A stretch of 64,000 bases of DNA from Silene conica (taxonomy: Eukaryota; Streptophyta; Magnoliopsida; Caryophyllales; Caryophyllaceae). The position numbers were made by a program, and so were the translations under genes. The DNA lies in NCBI GenBank assembly GCA_029255685.2, contig CM055319.2, positions 19,185,247 through 19,249,246 of the forward strand. Reading direction: 5' to 3'. Under the pieces are notes generated by a model. The model saw only the letters and a list, made by a program, of their open reading frames with translations. It was not told the origin of the DNA and made no database searches. Below are positions 34,401 through 46,200 of the stretch, in pieces; positions within the stretch are counted from its first letter, which is position 1; each line of letters begins with the position of its first letter.

Positions 34401-36508
34401 TATCTATAGAATAGCACATGTTTACCAGACTTGCATTAGCTAGGCTTATGAGCTTCTCATTCTCTTCTTCAGTGAGCTCATATTCCTCTTCCTCTTCTTC
34501 TATCAAATCCAGCTTTTCAGCATCCTCAGCTGGAGTACCTGCATACTTATCCAAAACTGTCAGATCATCTAAGGGATCCTTGGTCAAGGATTCCCTCCAA
34601 TTAAGGATAACATTCCTGTCTACAATATCGATGGAACAACAAGTATCATCAGTAGGAATAGTTGCCTTATGGGCAAGACTAAACTCGATAGTGTCATCCC
34701 CAATCTCTAAAGTAATGGTCCCGCGTTTGACATCTATCACAGCCCCAGCTGTGTGTAAAAAAGGTCTACCTAAAATAATAGGTATTCGACTGTCCTCAGC
34801 AATGTCTAAAACAACGAAATCCACAGGAATAAAGAACTTTCCCACTTTTACTGGGACATCCTCCAAGACCCCTAGTGGTCTTTGGGTTGATCTATCAGCC
34901 ATCTGTACGGTAATATTGGTGACTTTAAGTCTACCTAAACCAAGTCTTTCACATACAGAATAAGGTATGACACTGACACTAGCCCCTAGATCACAAAGGG
35001 CTTTCCCTATTAAATGATTACCTATGGTACAAGGGATGGAAAAACTACCTGGGTCTTTTAACTTGGGTGCTATATTATCTTGTGAAAGAACATAACATTC
35101 TTCCACAAGAGCAACAGCACCGTCGTCCTGAAAGTTCCTCTTACGACTTAAAATATCTTTCATGAATTTAGCATAAGAAGGTACCTGGGTAATTAAGTCA
35201 GTGAAAGGGATGGTTACCTCAAGATTCTTCACCATCTCTAAAAACTTACCAAATTTCTTATCCTCCTTTGAATTTTTCAGTCTTTCAGGATAAGGAATGG
35301 TGACTTTAGCCATAGGATCAGCAACCTTTGGCTTTTTCAGTTGTAGAATTTCGGCAATACCTTGAATAAAGGAAGGATCCAGCGATTCCGGAGTCAAAAC
35401 AGCACTCTGCTCAGGAACGTCGGTCGGTCGACCAGTAGCAGTGGTCGGTCGACCAGAGTCTGCAAAATCCGATTTTTTTCTTGTTTCGGAATCTGATCTC
35501 ACGTCAGGAACAGTGGTCGGTCGACTTACAGCAGCGGTCGGTCGACCTCCTGCTCCTTTGACGGGATCGGATTCTTTGGTTGGAATCTCGGCTGGATCAT
35601 CCTCTTGAGTTGCTTCTTCACAAACACGGCCACTCCTTAGATTTATGACGTTCAGCGTCTCCATGGGTCCCTCAAAACTAGCTGGAGAGCTAGTTCTTTG
35701 ATTGGCTATGTTCATCAAGTGCTCCTCAAAAATCTTCGTGGAAGTGCAGTGCGCCTCATTCATCTTAAAAACTGCCGTGGTTAAGGCATCAACAATAGCT
35801 CTTAATTTCTCAATTTCTCCCGTGTTGTCGACCGTAGTAACTAGGTTCGCACTTTCAAGCTTTAGCTGGGTTGCTTCAAGCTTTTCGAAACGGGCTTCAA
35901 CTGTTGTCTCAAGAGCCATCACTCTATTCATCTCTACATTCAGCCTTCTTGAATTCCCACGTGAACCCTTAAAAGTAGCCTTATGTACCGCCATGTCTTC
36001 AATGGTTTCCCAACCCTTCATATGATCGGTGTTGTTCTGAAATCTCCCATTGGCGGCCACATCAAGAATCATTTTATAGTCATCATAAAGAGAGTTGTAA
36101 AAACGGTTACATAGGTCCCATTGTGGAAGGTTATGGTGAGGGATAGAACGGACCAATTTCTTGAATCGATCCCATGCTTCACAAAATCCTTCATCAGGTC
36201 CCTGCTGAAAGTTACGGATTTGGTTTCTCAAGTCCTCAGCTTTTGCAAGAGGGAAGTATTTCTTGTAAAAAGCCAGGGCCAAGGCGGTCCAATCTGTAAC
36301 CCCTTCACTTGTCTTGTTAAGGTCCCGGTACCATTCTTGCGCGTCTCCTTTTAATGAGAACAAGAACAGAGTTGCCAGCACCTCGTCTCTAGATACCCCT
36401 TCAGGTAGGGGTATGAAACAACAATAATCTGTGAAGGTTGTAACATGCTTTATTGGATCTTCATCGGGTAGACCAGAAAATTGACTCTGCTCTACCAAAG
36501 AAATATGA
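31462..36508 (-). CDS. Athila-1 gag-pol polyprotein (main part, interrupted by Athila-2)
   Basis: One open frame encodes gag and pol. Using numbering from position 36552: gag about 20-290; protease DLGAS near 521; reverse transcriptase about 830-1030 with FMDD at 974-977; RNase H about 1115-1200 (CDASDYALG); integrase zinc region 1335-1376 and D,D35E core (D1404, D1464, E1500). The first 14 residues in the open frame come from the Athila-2 LTR and are not native. The true N-terminus continues at 51400-51300, and the two parts join in frame across GTCGG (1715 codons in all). No CCHC zinc knuckle was found in gag. Two paired palindromes at 35422-35547 are translated as repeated GRPT segments. 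Catalytic residues are intact. Confidence 0.93.
35422..35547. repeat. Paired-palindrome modules inside Athila-1 gag coding sequence
   Basis: Pairs at 35422/35443 and 35515/35536, starts 21 bp apart; one copy at 35515 ends in T. Each module is 33 bp, a multiple of three, and leaves the frame open, encoding GRPT-type repeats in the linker between gag and protease. Confidence 0.92.
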
Positions 36509-37507
36509 GTCGGTGATGGCCGGATTTTGTCGTCGATACCGGCACCAAACACATTTATAAAGAACCCAAATTAAGTAGTATAATTTAGGGTCGAACCCAA
36601 AAGACGGTGGGGAAGTTGTATAGTTATGCTTTAATTTTAGTATGAGTCGGAGTAAAAGGTTTTGGTTTGGAAAAACTAATTAACTACTAAAGCAAGTAAA
36701 TCTAGATGAAGTTGATGATAAAGAGGACTAGGGTGTCGGGGGTCACCTAGGTAAGTCGGGAGCCAAACGTAAGATAACGGTCTTGTATCACTTCTATGGT
36801 AGGTCTAGGGTTGTCTCTTCTCTCGAGTTGACAAACCCTTAGGTCGAGTCTAGTCCTAGCTTTCGCTACAAACCAAGCTAACCTAACACACAAGCATGCT
36901 CATGAAACCCCAAGACTTTCGTCTAAAGCAAACAAAGTGAAGACTAACACCCAACCGTCGTTGAGGCATTTCATCAAACACATAACATGCAAGATGCGAA
37001 AACTTAACCAAAGAAGCAAACAAGACTAACTCTAGGCATTTTTCATGGCTACTAACTACCCAAGCAAACCCCCTAACCCTAGAATAAGACTACTCACACA
37101 TGGCTAAGGAATAAACTTGAACAAATAAAGTATTAATGCTAAACATGGTGGAAATTAATGAGAGTAAATAATTGAACAAGCAAAACTAAAACAAAATGCA
37201 AAGACAAAGTAGAGATTAGGAAGATTATACCAATAATAAGGAAAAAGCAAGGAACTTGGATTACAACTTGGAGGATTCTCTCAAACCCTCAAATTACAAC
37301 CCAATAACAATCTTCTAAAATTGCCCAAGAACAAAGCTAAGAGAATCACTAAGAAAGGATTAACTAATATTGAAAGATTAAACTAAGATCTAAAGAGGAT
37401 TAAAATATTAAGAGAGTTTTTTGAGTCTAAGTATAGAACAATGGAACAGTGCAAAACCCTAGAAAAGTGTGTAAAAGTGCGTCCTTTGAAGTTTACACAA
37501 GTGCGGG

Positions 37508-37515
37508 TTTATATA
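37508..37515 (-). promoter_or_regulatory. Athila-2 LTR TATA box
   Basis: CTCTATATAAACCC on the minus strand, 28 bp downstream of the nearest palindromic module. The same box exists in the other LTR at about 50589-50596. Confidence 0.7.
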
Positions 37516-37542
37516 GAGTGCGGAAATACGAAAAAGGCCTCT

Positions 37543-37982
37543 CAGCCGGTGGACCGGCTGCCGGTGGTGGACCGGCTGAGAGCCCAAAATCCGACTTCCG
37601 ACTTTTCTTCGATTTTTCTCCAATGTACATGCATCCCCAGCCGACCGGCCGGCTGCCGGTCGGGCACCGGCTGGGAGGCCAAAAACTCAATTCTGATTTT
37701 TTTCTTTCTTCACTTGGCTACAGGTACCCTCAGCCGGTGGACCGGCTGCCGGTTGGCCACCGGCTGGGGACCCTTTATGAGTAATCTGCCCAATAATTCA
37801 TTTTCTTCAATCTTCGAATTTGGCTAAGTATAGGAAAGTCATCCCAGCCGGCCGACCGGCTGCCGGTAGGCCACCAGCTGGGAGGCTTTTCTTAAGGGGC
37901 TGGAAAATTCTTCACATTTTTGTTTGAAATCTTGAGTCAAGGCTACCAGCCGGCCGACCGGCCGCCGGTTGGAGACCGGCTG
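37543..37982. repeat. Palindromic module array in Athila-2 3' LTR U3
   Basis: Five 36-bp modules start at 37543, 37638, 37731, 37845 and 37947 (spacings 95, 93, 114, 102). Each is built as CAG, a CCGGNNGACCGG-type palindrome, CTG, a second CCGG...ACCGG palindrome and CTG, usually followed by GGGAG. The intervening DNA is AT-rich and unrelated between spacers. Confidence 0.92.
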
Positions 37983-38218
37983 GGAGGGCCTGGGAGGCCT
38001 CCTTCACAATTCTTCCACATTTCTTCATAAATCGTTCTAAATCCGGCTCGATTTCACCCGTTTATTCGCCCACGCCGTAATACCTACAAAAATTGGATCG
38101 AATAGGAATATACGAGGCAACGGACGTAAAAACACCTAAAGATACGCAAATCGAGGTCGAATCGTGACCGAAAACAAAGAAAATGTAAAGGAAATGATGA
38201 CCAAAATGGAGCTCATCA

Positions 38219-38233
38219 GAATTCCCCACACTT
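38219..38233 (-). other. Athila-2 polypurine tract
   Basis: AGTGTGGGGAATTC on the minus strand abuts the 3' LTR. Confidence 0.7.
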
Positions 38234-40557
38234 AAACCTTACTCGTCCTCGAGTAAGAGATCAACGAACTATATAACCCTTATTAAAAACAAAGAAACAA
38301 CTAACTAAGCTAACTATAAGCCGAATCGGGTTTAGCTACACCCGTAGCCCTTTCAACTCACAATTTGACATTCATGAGGGAGAATGCCCTATTGTAAGGC
38401 AAGTAAGGTCTTGCTACAAAACTTTTGATGCAAACAAGTAAAAACAAAACACGTATAGACAAACAACATGCATCGGAAAAGAAAGAAAACCGCTTGCCTC
38501 ATTTAAGCGGTGGAAAACAACTAAAAGAGAACAAATTCAAAGTCGTAAACTCCTTCACACATATTAATTCTACAAGTCACTAAGGCAAGAAGGATGACAA
38601 CAAAACACCGCCAAATCATGCTAAACTAGGCTACTTTCATAACCGTTATCCAAATACTTTTGTCAAGGGCGATCGGATGGAATGGAATGATAATCCCCGC
38701 AATGCTAAAGGCAAAAGATGCAACAAGTCTAGATTTTTCACAAAGTAAAGGTCATGGGTCGTCCCGAGATCGACAAAACGGCAAGGCAAAATTGATTTTT
38801 TTGGAATGAAATGCTCAAATCAATACAAAATGGTGGATTACAATCAAAATTTGACCTCATTCAATTTTTTTCATTTCTTTTTCATGCCATGAGTTAGGAT
38901 GGGGTTTGTCCCACGCGTGCTAATGTCCTTTGCTTTCGCCAATCGCTTATTAGGCAACCGGTTAACCTCTAGACAATAGCTTATCGGGGTGACAATCACT
39001 CTGTCTTTGGGCGGTCGAATTCACAACCAAGTGGGAAGCCAACTCAATGACTACCCTCCAAAGCACATCGAAGTGGTACGCCTCCACCAAAACAACATGT
39101 TCTTATTCCTTTTTCATTAACCATTTTTTTTTTCTTTTCTTTTTCACTTGAGGCTTCTTTTTTTCTTCTTTCAAAACATTTCCACTTCTTATGATCATTG
39201 ACAAGAGCACTCCAAATTTATTCATGAAAGTTATTTTTGGGTTGCCAAACCGTCAAGTCGAACAAGGTCACCAAGACAAGATAATCAAAACCACTTCACA
39301 TCACGGGGGTGGACAAGGTGACTCACATGCAAACCCTTGACTTGGTATTGGACCATGGTCAGAAAGATACTAGAAAAGCATGACCTAGGGTGTTTTAAAA
39401 ATCATTCTAAAAGACAAAGTCCCAAGTAGAAGAATTATTTGTAAATGCTTAAACGATTTTGTCAAAGTTCTCAATTAGGCATTTTCAAAACATTATCCTA
39501 AATGCAACTATATGCCATGAATGCAACTAATATAGACATGTTATAATGCAAATGAGACTATCAAACTAAATGCCAAACAAAGCTAATGCAACTCCTAACA
39601 GCACAAAAGCACACAAGCCACACACAATTCTCCACAATGTACTCCACATCCTCCAAATACAAGCCCATCCTCCTCAATTGTAACAAAAGGAAGAAAATGA
39701 GAGTGAAATAGAGGTTGGAACGATCATACCGTGGTATCTTCAAGATCCAAAGCGGTGCTCAAGCGAGTGTTACCTATGCGAAAGGAGGGGAAGCAAACAC
39801 AAGTATATACAATTCTACACTAATAAGGTAAAAACATGTTTTTGAATTTTTCAAATTTTTCGATTTTTTTGGTATTTTTGAGGTTTTTCATACTTACAAA
39901 AGCAATCAAATATACACAAGGTGGATATTTTCCCTCCCCACACTTAAGATTTACATTGTCCTCAATGTAATGAAGTGCAAAGGGGGAAATGAAGCAAAAG
40001 AACGAAAACAACATGTTTTTGGCTTTTTTGAAATTTTTGAGAAAATAAAAACTTGTTTTTGTATTTTTTTGAAATAAACGGTTCTTCCTCCCCACACTTA
40101 TTTATGTGCATAATGTGAGGAGGAAAACCGGAAAATAAAGAACATGTTTTTGAAAGTTTTTGGTTTTTCAATTTTTTTTTTGGTTTTTTGGTTTTTAAGA
40201 AGGCATTAAAAACAAAGATAAACAAAAGAAGAGAAAAACTAAAAACTAGACTAAATGCAAACTAAATGCTCTAAACTACATGTATGCAATCTATATGTGA
40301 CAATATGATACAAAAATATAAATCTAATGCATCTAAATGAATGCAACTATATGCATCTAAACTAATGATATGCAAAGATGAATTAAAAACTTAAAACAAG
40401 CTAAAAGAAACTAACTAATATAAACGAAACTAACTAAATGCATGCTAGAAAGTAAAATGCAAACTAAAAGAGAAATTTGGATTAAGGGGGTTACTTGACT
40501 TGTTTTGGATTTTGCAAGGGGAGCATAATCATCACCAACTACCACCTCCAAAGGTGG
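38234..40557 (-). other. Athila-2 3' non-coding spacer
   Basis: About 2.3 kb between the ORF-1 stop and the polypurine tract. Low complexity near 39100-39180 and 39830-40200, with repeated CCTCCCCACACTTA-type text. No credible gene. The T- and A-rich blocks give chance Lys/Phe-rich frames. Confidence 0.8.
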
Positions 40558-42297
40558 TCACTCATCAAAGCTATCATCAAAATGATCCTCGGACTCATAT
40601 CCTTCATCACCGCCACCATCATCATCATTCCCATTGCCGCCATCAACGACCATGAAGTCGTTCGGGTTGCTCACGAAATCGCGGAAGGGGGAGGCTTGCG
40701 ATCCACTAGCTCCCGCATCACCATAACCGCCATGGAAGGATGAATGCCTCGGAGGGCCCGAATCCTCATTACCCCGAAAGTTGGGGGGAAAAATCGGGTT
40801 TGAAAAATAACCCGGGGTGACGTTAATCTCCCCGTAAAAACGACCCTCAGGAGGCACATAACCCCTATCCGGAGGCATGTAGTAAGACGGGTGACCACCA
40901 TCGAGATGATGGTAACCCTCGCGGACGGACCGATCATAACTCGGAAATGTACCATAGGCTTGATCATAGTAGAGGTAATCAAGCCTATAAGTCAAATCCC
41001 TATGCCGCTCATCGGCTATGGCTTGGCGCTGGTCCGCTAGATCTGCTGCAGTCTTCATGCCCAAGTCAACTCGTGCCATGAAATCAATAAGCTCTGGGGG
41101 GCATGAAGAAGAAGATGGACCGGAGGCGGAGGTGGATCCCTGGAAGTATGAGGGACCACTCTGAAACTGGGACATGGAAATGGGGGGCTGCTGAAACTGC
41201 TCAAAAGGAAGGTCAGAAGGAGTGGCACCGACTCTGTCTCTGGTGTAGACTCTAGGGGCACGCTGGTCTGGAGGGAGGTCCTCGGGGTCCGCCTCAATAT
41301 CAAGGAGGTAAGAGGTCTTTCCCGGCACAACTCTCATCAACTCGGTGTTTGGCAAAGGAATTGAATTCTTGAACTTGTTGTCAACCCGAATCTGCCAATA
41401 CTCCTTGCGATCACTGGGGTTATACCGTACCCACCCCAAAGCATCCTGCAAGTATCGGCTAGATAGCACATTCTCGCCCTGAATGAAGTCAACCGTGAAG
41501 TGCCTCTGACAACGGTTGTTGGCAATCAAGGTGACCATCCCCCCAACACAAATGGGGGTAGTAAGCTGAGGTTGGGATGCCAACCTACTCAAGTGAAGGG
41601 CCATATGGTGAGCAATGTTCAATTTCGGGCCACCAACCAAGTAAGAACCAATTATTTCAAGCTCAGTAGTAGTGAAGTTGTGAGGCTCGTCCCTAGAGAA
41701 AACGGTCCACCCCATGAACCTATGCCAAATTCTAATCGGTGCCAAATGCACCCTATTAGCCGGTTTCTTTCGGCTTCTATCACTTACAAGACCGGTTATG
41801 GCTGTCCAAATAAGCTCAGTATCATAGCCCTCCGGAGGCTTAATGGCTAATTTTCCGTCTAGCCCAAAAATCAAAGCAAATTCATCTAAGGTGAGACGAT
41901 GTTCCCTATTCATCAATCGGAACTCAAGAAATGCAACTTTCCCCAAAGTTCGGTTCTTAGTCACAACCAAAGAACTCAAAAATTCCCAAGTTAACCGGGG
42001 AGATGTGTGAACCGGTTTTGTCTCGTACAAGGCTTTCATTCCTAAACCCTCAAAAAGAGCCGCCGTTATTTTCTCAATCCCTAATTCTCTTAATCCGGCT
42101 CTATCAATGAACCTAGTTGGGTGAAGGGGGCGATTCTTAAAGTAAGTGAAATTACCTTTTTGTTGGATTGAGGCAAATGTGAGACCGGGGAAGCAAGGAT
42201 CCGGGCCAATGTTGCCACTTCCCATTACATTTTCATATTCTTGCTCCACACTAGGGTCGTGCCTTGATTTGGATCGCCTTTCTGTTCTTCCCGACAT
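40558..42297 (-). CDS. Athila-2 ORF-1 (ATHILA ORF-1 family protein)
   Basis: 579 codons starting MSGRTERRSKSRHDPS. A basic N-terminus is followed by the ATHILA ORF-1 core of about 300 residues (LTWEFLSSLVV, EFRLMNREHRLTLDEFALIFGL, LEIIGSYLVGG, WVRYNPSDRKEYWQI), then a Pro/Gly/Ser/Tyr-rich tail ending in a strongly acidic stretch (DDDGGGDEGYESEDHFDDS). It aligns in order with the Athila-1 ORF-1 core but is longer at the C-terminus. No membrane segment was seen. Upstream on the minus strand is a pyrimidine-rich leader of about 180 nt and then the module array at 42492-42986. Function unknown. Confidence 0.87.
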   Translation of the reverse strand: MSGRTERRSKSRHDPSVEQEYENVMGSGNIGPDPCFPGLTFASIQQKGNFTYFKNRPLHPTRFIDRAGLRELGIEKITAALFEGLGMKALYETKPVHTSPRLTWEFLSSLVVTKNRTLGKVAFLEFRLMNREHRLTLDEFALIFGLDGKLAIKPPEGYDTELIWTAITGLVSDRSRKKPANRVHLAPIRIWHRFMGWTVFSRDEPHNFTTTELEIIGSYLVGGPKLNIAHHMALHLSRLASQPQLTTPICVGGMVTLIANNRCQRHFTVDFIQGENVLSSRYLQDALGWVRYNPSDRKEYWQIRVDNKFKNSIPLPNTELMRVVPGKTSYLLDIEADPEDLPPDQRAPRVYTRDRVGATPSDLPFEQFQQPPISMSQFQSGPSYFQGSTSASGPSSSSCPPELIDFMARVDLGMKTAADLADQRQAIADERHRDLTYRLDYLYYDQAYGTFPSYDRSVREGYHHLDGGHPSYYMPPDRGYVPPEGRFYGEINVTPGYFSNPIFPPNFRGNEDSGPPRHSSFHGGYGDAGASGSQASPFRDFVSNPNDFMVVDGGNGNDDDGGGDEGYESEDHFDDSFDE

Positions 42298-42490
42298 GGT
42301 TAATTGAAGGAGAGGTGATGAGGGAATTAAAGGGGGTTTTGATTTTGAGAAAGTTTGGTGGAGTTTGAGAGAGTATTTGAGGGAAAAGGATGAATGGAGA
42401 GGAGGAAATAAGGAAGAGAGATGAAGGAAAGGAGAGAAATGAGTAAGAAATGAGGGGGGTTTGCGATTTTAATTGCCCGACAGACGCCTC
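42298..42490 (-). promoter_or_regulatory. Pyrimidine-rich leader and possible promoter of Athila-2 ORF-1
   Basis: On the minus strand a CCGGCTGAGAGGC module end is followed by CAATTAAAATCG, then long CT-rich leader text to the ATG at 42297. The LTR promoter shows the same order: module, GAGAGGC, TATA box. No obvious intron here, unlike Athila-1. Inference from layout. Confidence 0.35.
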
Positions 42491-42491
42491 T

Positions 42492-42986
42492 CAGCCGGTC
42501 TGGGACCGGCCGCCGGCTTACCGGCTGAGGGTGAGGGTTTCGATTTTTTTGCATTTTTTCGAATTTTTTCAAAGGGCTTTGATTCTGAGCCGGCGGACCG
42601 GCTGCCGGCCCACCGGCTCAAAATCAGGTCTTCAATTTCCACTTCTCCTCTTCTTCTTTTCCCACGCACAAAAACACTCCCAGCCGGCGGACCGGCTGCC
42701 GGCCGACCGGCTGGGGTTCCCTTCTCCTTGCTTTTTTCTTCAAGTATGCTCACACATTCCTGATTCTCAGCCGGTGGACCGGCTGCCGTCCTACCGGCTG
42801 GGAATCATTTCTCCTTGAAATTTGATTTTTGAATAAGGAACTCGCCTTCTTAGCCGGTTGACCGGCCGCCGGTTAGGTACAGGCTGGGGATGCAAAATCT
42901 GAAATCTGCCCAAATAAACTAAAAAAAACAGAAATGTGTCCAGGGCCTCCCAGCCGGTATTGTACCGTCGGCCGGTGGGCCGGCTG
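42492..42986. repeat. Palindromic module array, Athila-2 pol/ORF-1 spacer
   Basis: Six modules start at 42492, 42587, 42681, 42768, 42851 and 42951 (spacings 95, 94, 87, 83, 100). Lengths are 33 or 36 bp with the same plan as in the LTR. Two are degenerate (42851 and 42951). The variable central bases differ between modules while dyad symmetry is largely kept. Confidence 0.92.
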
Positions 42987-43265
42987 GGAGTACCTGTACA
43001 CAATTTCGAGAAATAATTTAATTTGAACATAAAAATCAACTTTGCCTACAACGGTTATGCCAATAATCCTCCGACTATACCCATGAATCTTCCACAAACA
43101 AGCAACAAACATATCCAAACATCTCATGCAACCTAAAAATTAAACTAAAACCGAACTAATAAAGAAACTAACATGTAAACTAGATGAACTAAAGAGAACT
43201 AATACTTACAACCGGTGGTTGTTGAGTGACTCCACCAAACCTTTCATGATCAAACTTCCTTGAAA

Positions 43266-46200
43266 TTAATCCTCCTCGGGGAGTGGGTCCCCGAGGTCAA
43301 CAACTTCGACGGTGCCTTTGGAGTCTCCTTCATAATAGCGCTTAATCCGATGCCCGCTGACTTTGAAGGTGCCACCGCCTTCACTCCAAAGCTCAAAGGC
43401 CCCATGAGGAGAAATATCCATCACTTTGAAGGGCCCGGACCACCGTGATCTAAGCTTCCCGGGAAAGTTCTTGACTCTAGAATTGAAGAGGAGAACAAGG
43501 TCTCCTACGCTCACATTTTTCTTCACTAGCTTGGCATCATGCCACTTCTTCGTTTGCTCCTTATAGAGTTTTGAACTCTCATAAGCTTCATATCTAAGCT
43601 CCTCGAGCTCACTCATTTGAAAGAACCTTTTCTCCCCGGCCATGTCTAAATTGAAGTTCATCTCCTTCAAGGCCCACCAAGCCTTGTGCTCAAGCTCCAC
43701 CGGGAGGTGGCATGCTTTCCCGTACACAAGCTTGTAGGGAGTCATTCCTATAGGAGTTTTGTAGGCCGTCCTCAAAGCCCATAGCACATCGTTCAATTTT
43801 TGGGACCAATCTTTCCGGTTCTTTTGCACCACCTTCTCTAGAATAGCTTTGACTTGACGATTTGAAACCTCCACTTGCCCACTAGTTTGAGGATGGTAGG
43901 CAAGTGCTACCTTGTGGGTCACTCCATAGGAGGCTAGGAAGGCTTTGAATGTATGTTTCCGGAAGTGAGAACCTCCGTCACTTATCACTATTCGGGGTAC
44001 ACCAAAACGGGGAAAGATGATGGTCTTGAAGAGCTTTACCACTACCTTGGAGTCATTGGTGGGGGAGGCAACCGCCTCAATCCATTTCGAGACATAATCC
44101 ACGGCTACTAAGATGTATTCATTCCCGCATGAATTGGGGAAAGGTCCCATGAAGTCAATCCCCCAACAATCGAACAACTCAATCTCCAAGATGGTTTTTA
44201 GGGGCATCTCATTCCTTTTACCGATGTTGCCCGATCTTTGACAAGCATCACAAGATCTAACAACATCGTGAATGTCTTTGAACATTGAAGGCCAAAAGAA
44301 CCCTCCTTGAAGAACCTTGGCTATAGTCCGTGAAGCCGCCAAGTGCCCTCCATAGGCGGAGTTGTGAAGCCTATCAACAATTTCGAGCCCCTCTTCCTTT
44401 GATACACATCTCCTCAAGAGCCCATCCCCACACTTCTTGAAAAGATAGGGATCATCCCAAAAATATCTCTTAGCATCAACCTTCAACTTTCTCCTTTCTC
44501 TTGCTTCCAACTCCTCCGGGATAAAGCCATTAACAAGATAATTGGCAATATCCGCAAACCAAGGCAACTTATTGCCTATTGCCATCAAACTATCCTCACG
44601 CAACCATTCATTGATTGGGCCATCTCTATCATGCAAACCATGATCCTCAAAAGTCAATCTAGACAAGTGGTCCGCAACCACATTCTCCGACCCCGACTTG
44701 TCTCTTATCTCTAGATCAAATTCTTGGAGTAAAAGAACCCATCTCAAGAGTCTTGGCTTGGCATCTTTCTTCAACATTAATTGCCTCAAAGCGGTGTGAT
44801 CGGAGTACACCACCACTTTAGATCCCATGAGATATTGCCGAAACTTCTCAATGGCATGCACGATTGCCAACATCTCCTTTTCGGTTGTGGAATACTTTGC
44901 TTGAGTTGAATCAAGAGTCTTGCTTGAATAGTATATCACGTGGTGTTTCCTATCCACAACTTGACCTAGGACCGCTCCTACCGCGTAGTCGGATGCGTCA
45001 CACATAATCTCAAAAGGCAATCCCCAATCCGGAGCACGAATAATAGGAGCCGTCACAAGTGCTTCTTTGATCCTAGCAAAGGCTTCAAGACAATCATTAG
45101 TAAACAAAAAGGGAGCATCCTTGAGAAGAAGAGAAGTCAATGGCTTGGCAATTTTGGAAAAATCTTTGATAAAACGCCGGTAAAAGCCGGCATGTCCAAG
45201 AAAACTCCTCACCCCTTTCACATTTGTGGGGGGTGACAAGTTCTCAATGACCGCCACTTTTGCACCATCAACTTCTATGCCCCTCTTGGACACTATGTGA
45301 CCGAGCACAATCCCCTCCTCTACCATGAAATGGCATTTCTCCCAATTTAGGACAAGATTGTGCTCCTCACATCTTTTCAGTACATTCACAAGATTAGAAA
45401 GCCCTAGCTCAAATGAATCACCATGAACACTAAAATCGTCCATAAAAACCTCCATAGATTTCTCAAGGAAATCGGCAAAGATGGCCATCATGCACCTTTG
45501 AAAGGTGTCGGGTGCATTACACAACCCGAATGGCATCCGCCGATAAGCATACACACCTTGGGGGCATGTAAAAGTTGTTTTCTCTTGGTCTTCCGGGTGA
45601 ATAGGTATTTGAAAAAACCCGGAATAACCGTCAAGAAAACAATAGTACGAATGCCCCGCAAGCCTCTCTAGCATTTGATCAATGAAGGGGATTGGGAAAT
45701 GGTCTTTGAGAGTTGCCGCATTCAACTTACGGTAATCGATGCACATCCTCCAACCGGTCACCGGACGAGTCGGTAAGAGGGTCCCATCCTCTTGTGTAAC
45801 CAATGTTACACCCCCCTTCTTGGGGACAACATGGACGGGGCTCACCCACCGACTATCCGTGATCTCATATATGATTCCGGCCTCAAGCAATTTAAGGACT
45901 TCACTCTTCACTACATCCGCCATTTTCGGATTCAATCTCCTTTGACCTTCCACTCTAGGTCGACTCCCTTCCTCTAGAATTATTCTATGCATGCAAAGGT
46001 TCGGGCTTAGCCCCTTGATGTCATCAAGGCTATACCCCAATGAGCTCCTATGATCCTTTAAAGTTGAAATGAGTTTGGATTCTTGTTGCTCATTGAGGTT
46101 GGCATTGATGATCACCGGGTAAGCCTCTCCCTCCCCAAGAAAGGCATACTTGAGGGAGGGAGGAAGGGTTTTGAGTTGTACCTTTGGAGGGAGCATTCCC

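Larger units (their letters stand above)
36514..38218 (-). repeat. Athila-2 3' LTR (1705 bp)
   Basis: In minus orientation U3 runs from 38218 down to a TATA box at 37515-37508 (TATATAAA), with R and U5 to 36514. Five palindromic modules at 37543-37982 sit directly upstream of the TATA box. Open frames here are chance frames across the GC-rich modules. Confidence 0.95.

Noticed and set aside
37441..37827. Overlapping open frames of 111-128 codons in the Athila-2 LTR, present in several registers (also 50522-50908 and 42450-42818)
   Set aside because: They exist because the palindromic modules are GC-rich, stop-free in several frames and multiples of three in length. The translations are only repeats such as QPVDRLP; there is no common start or conserved product.
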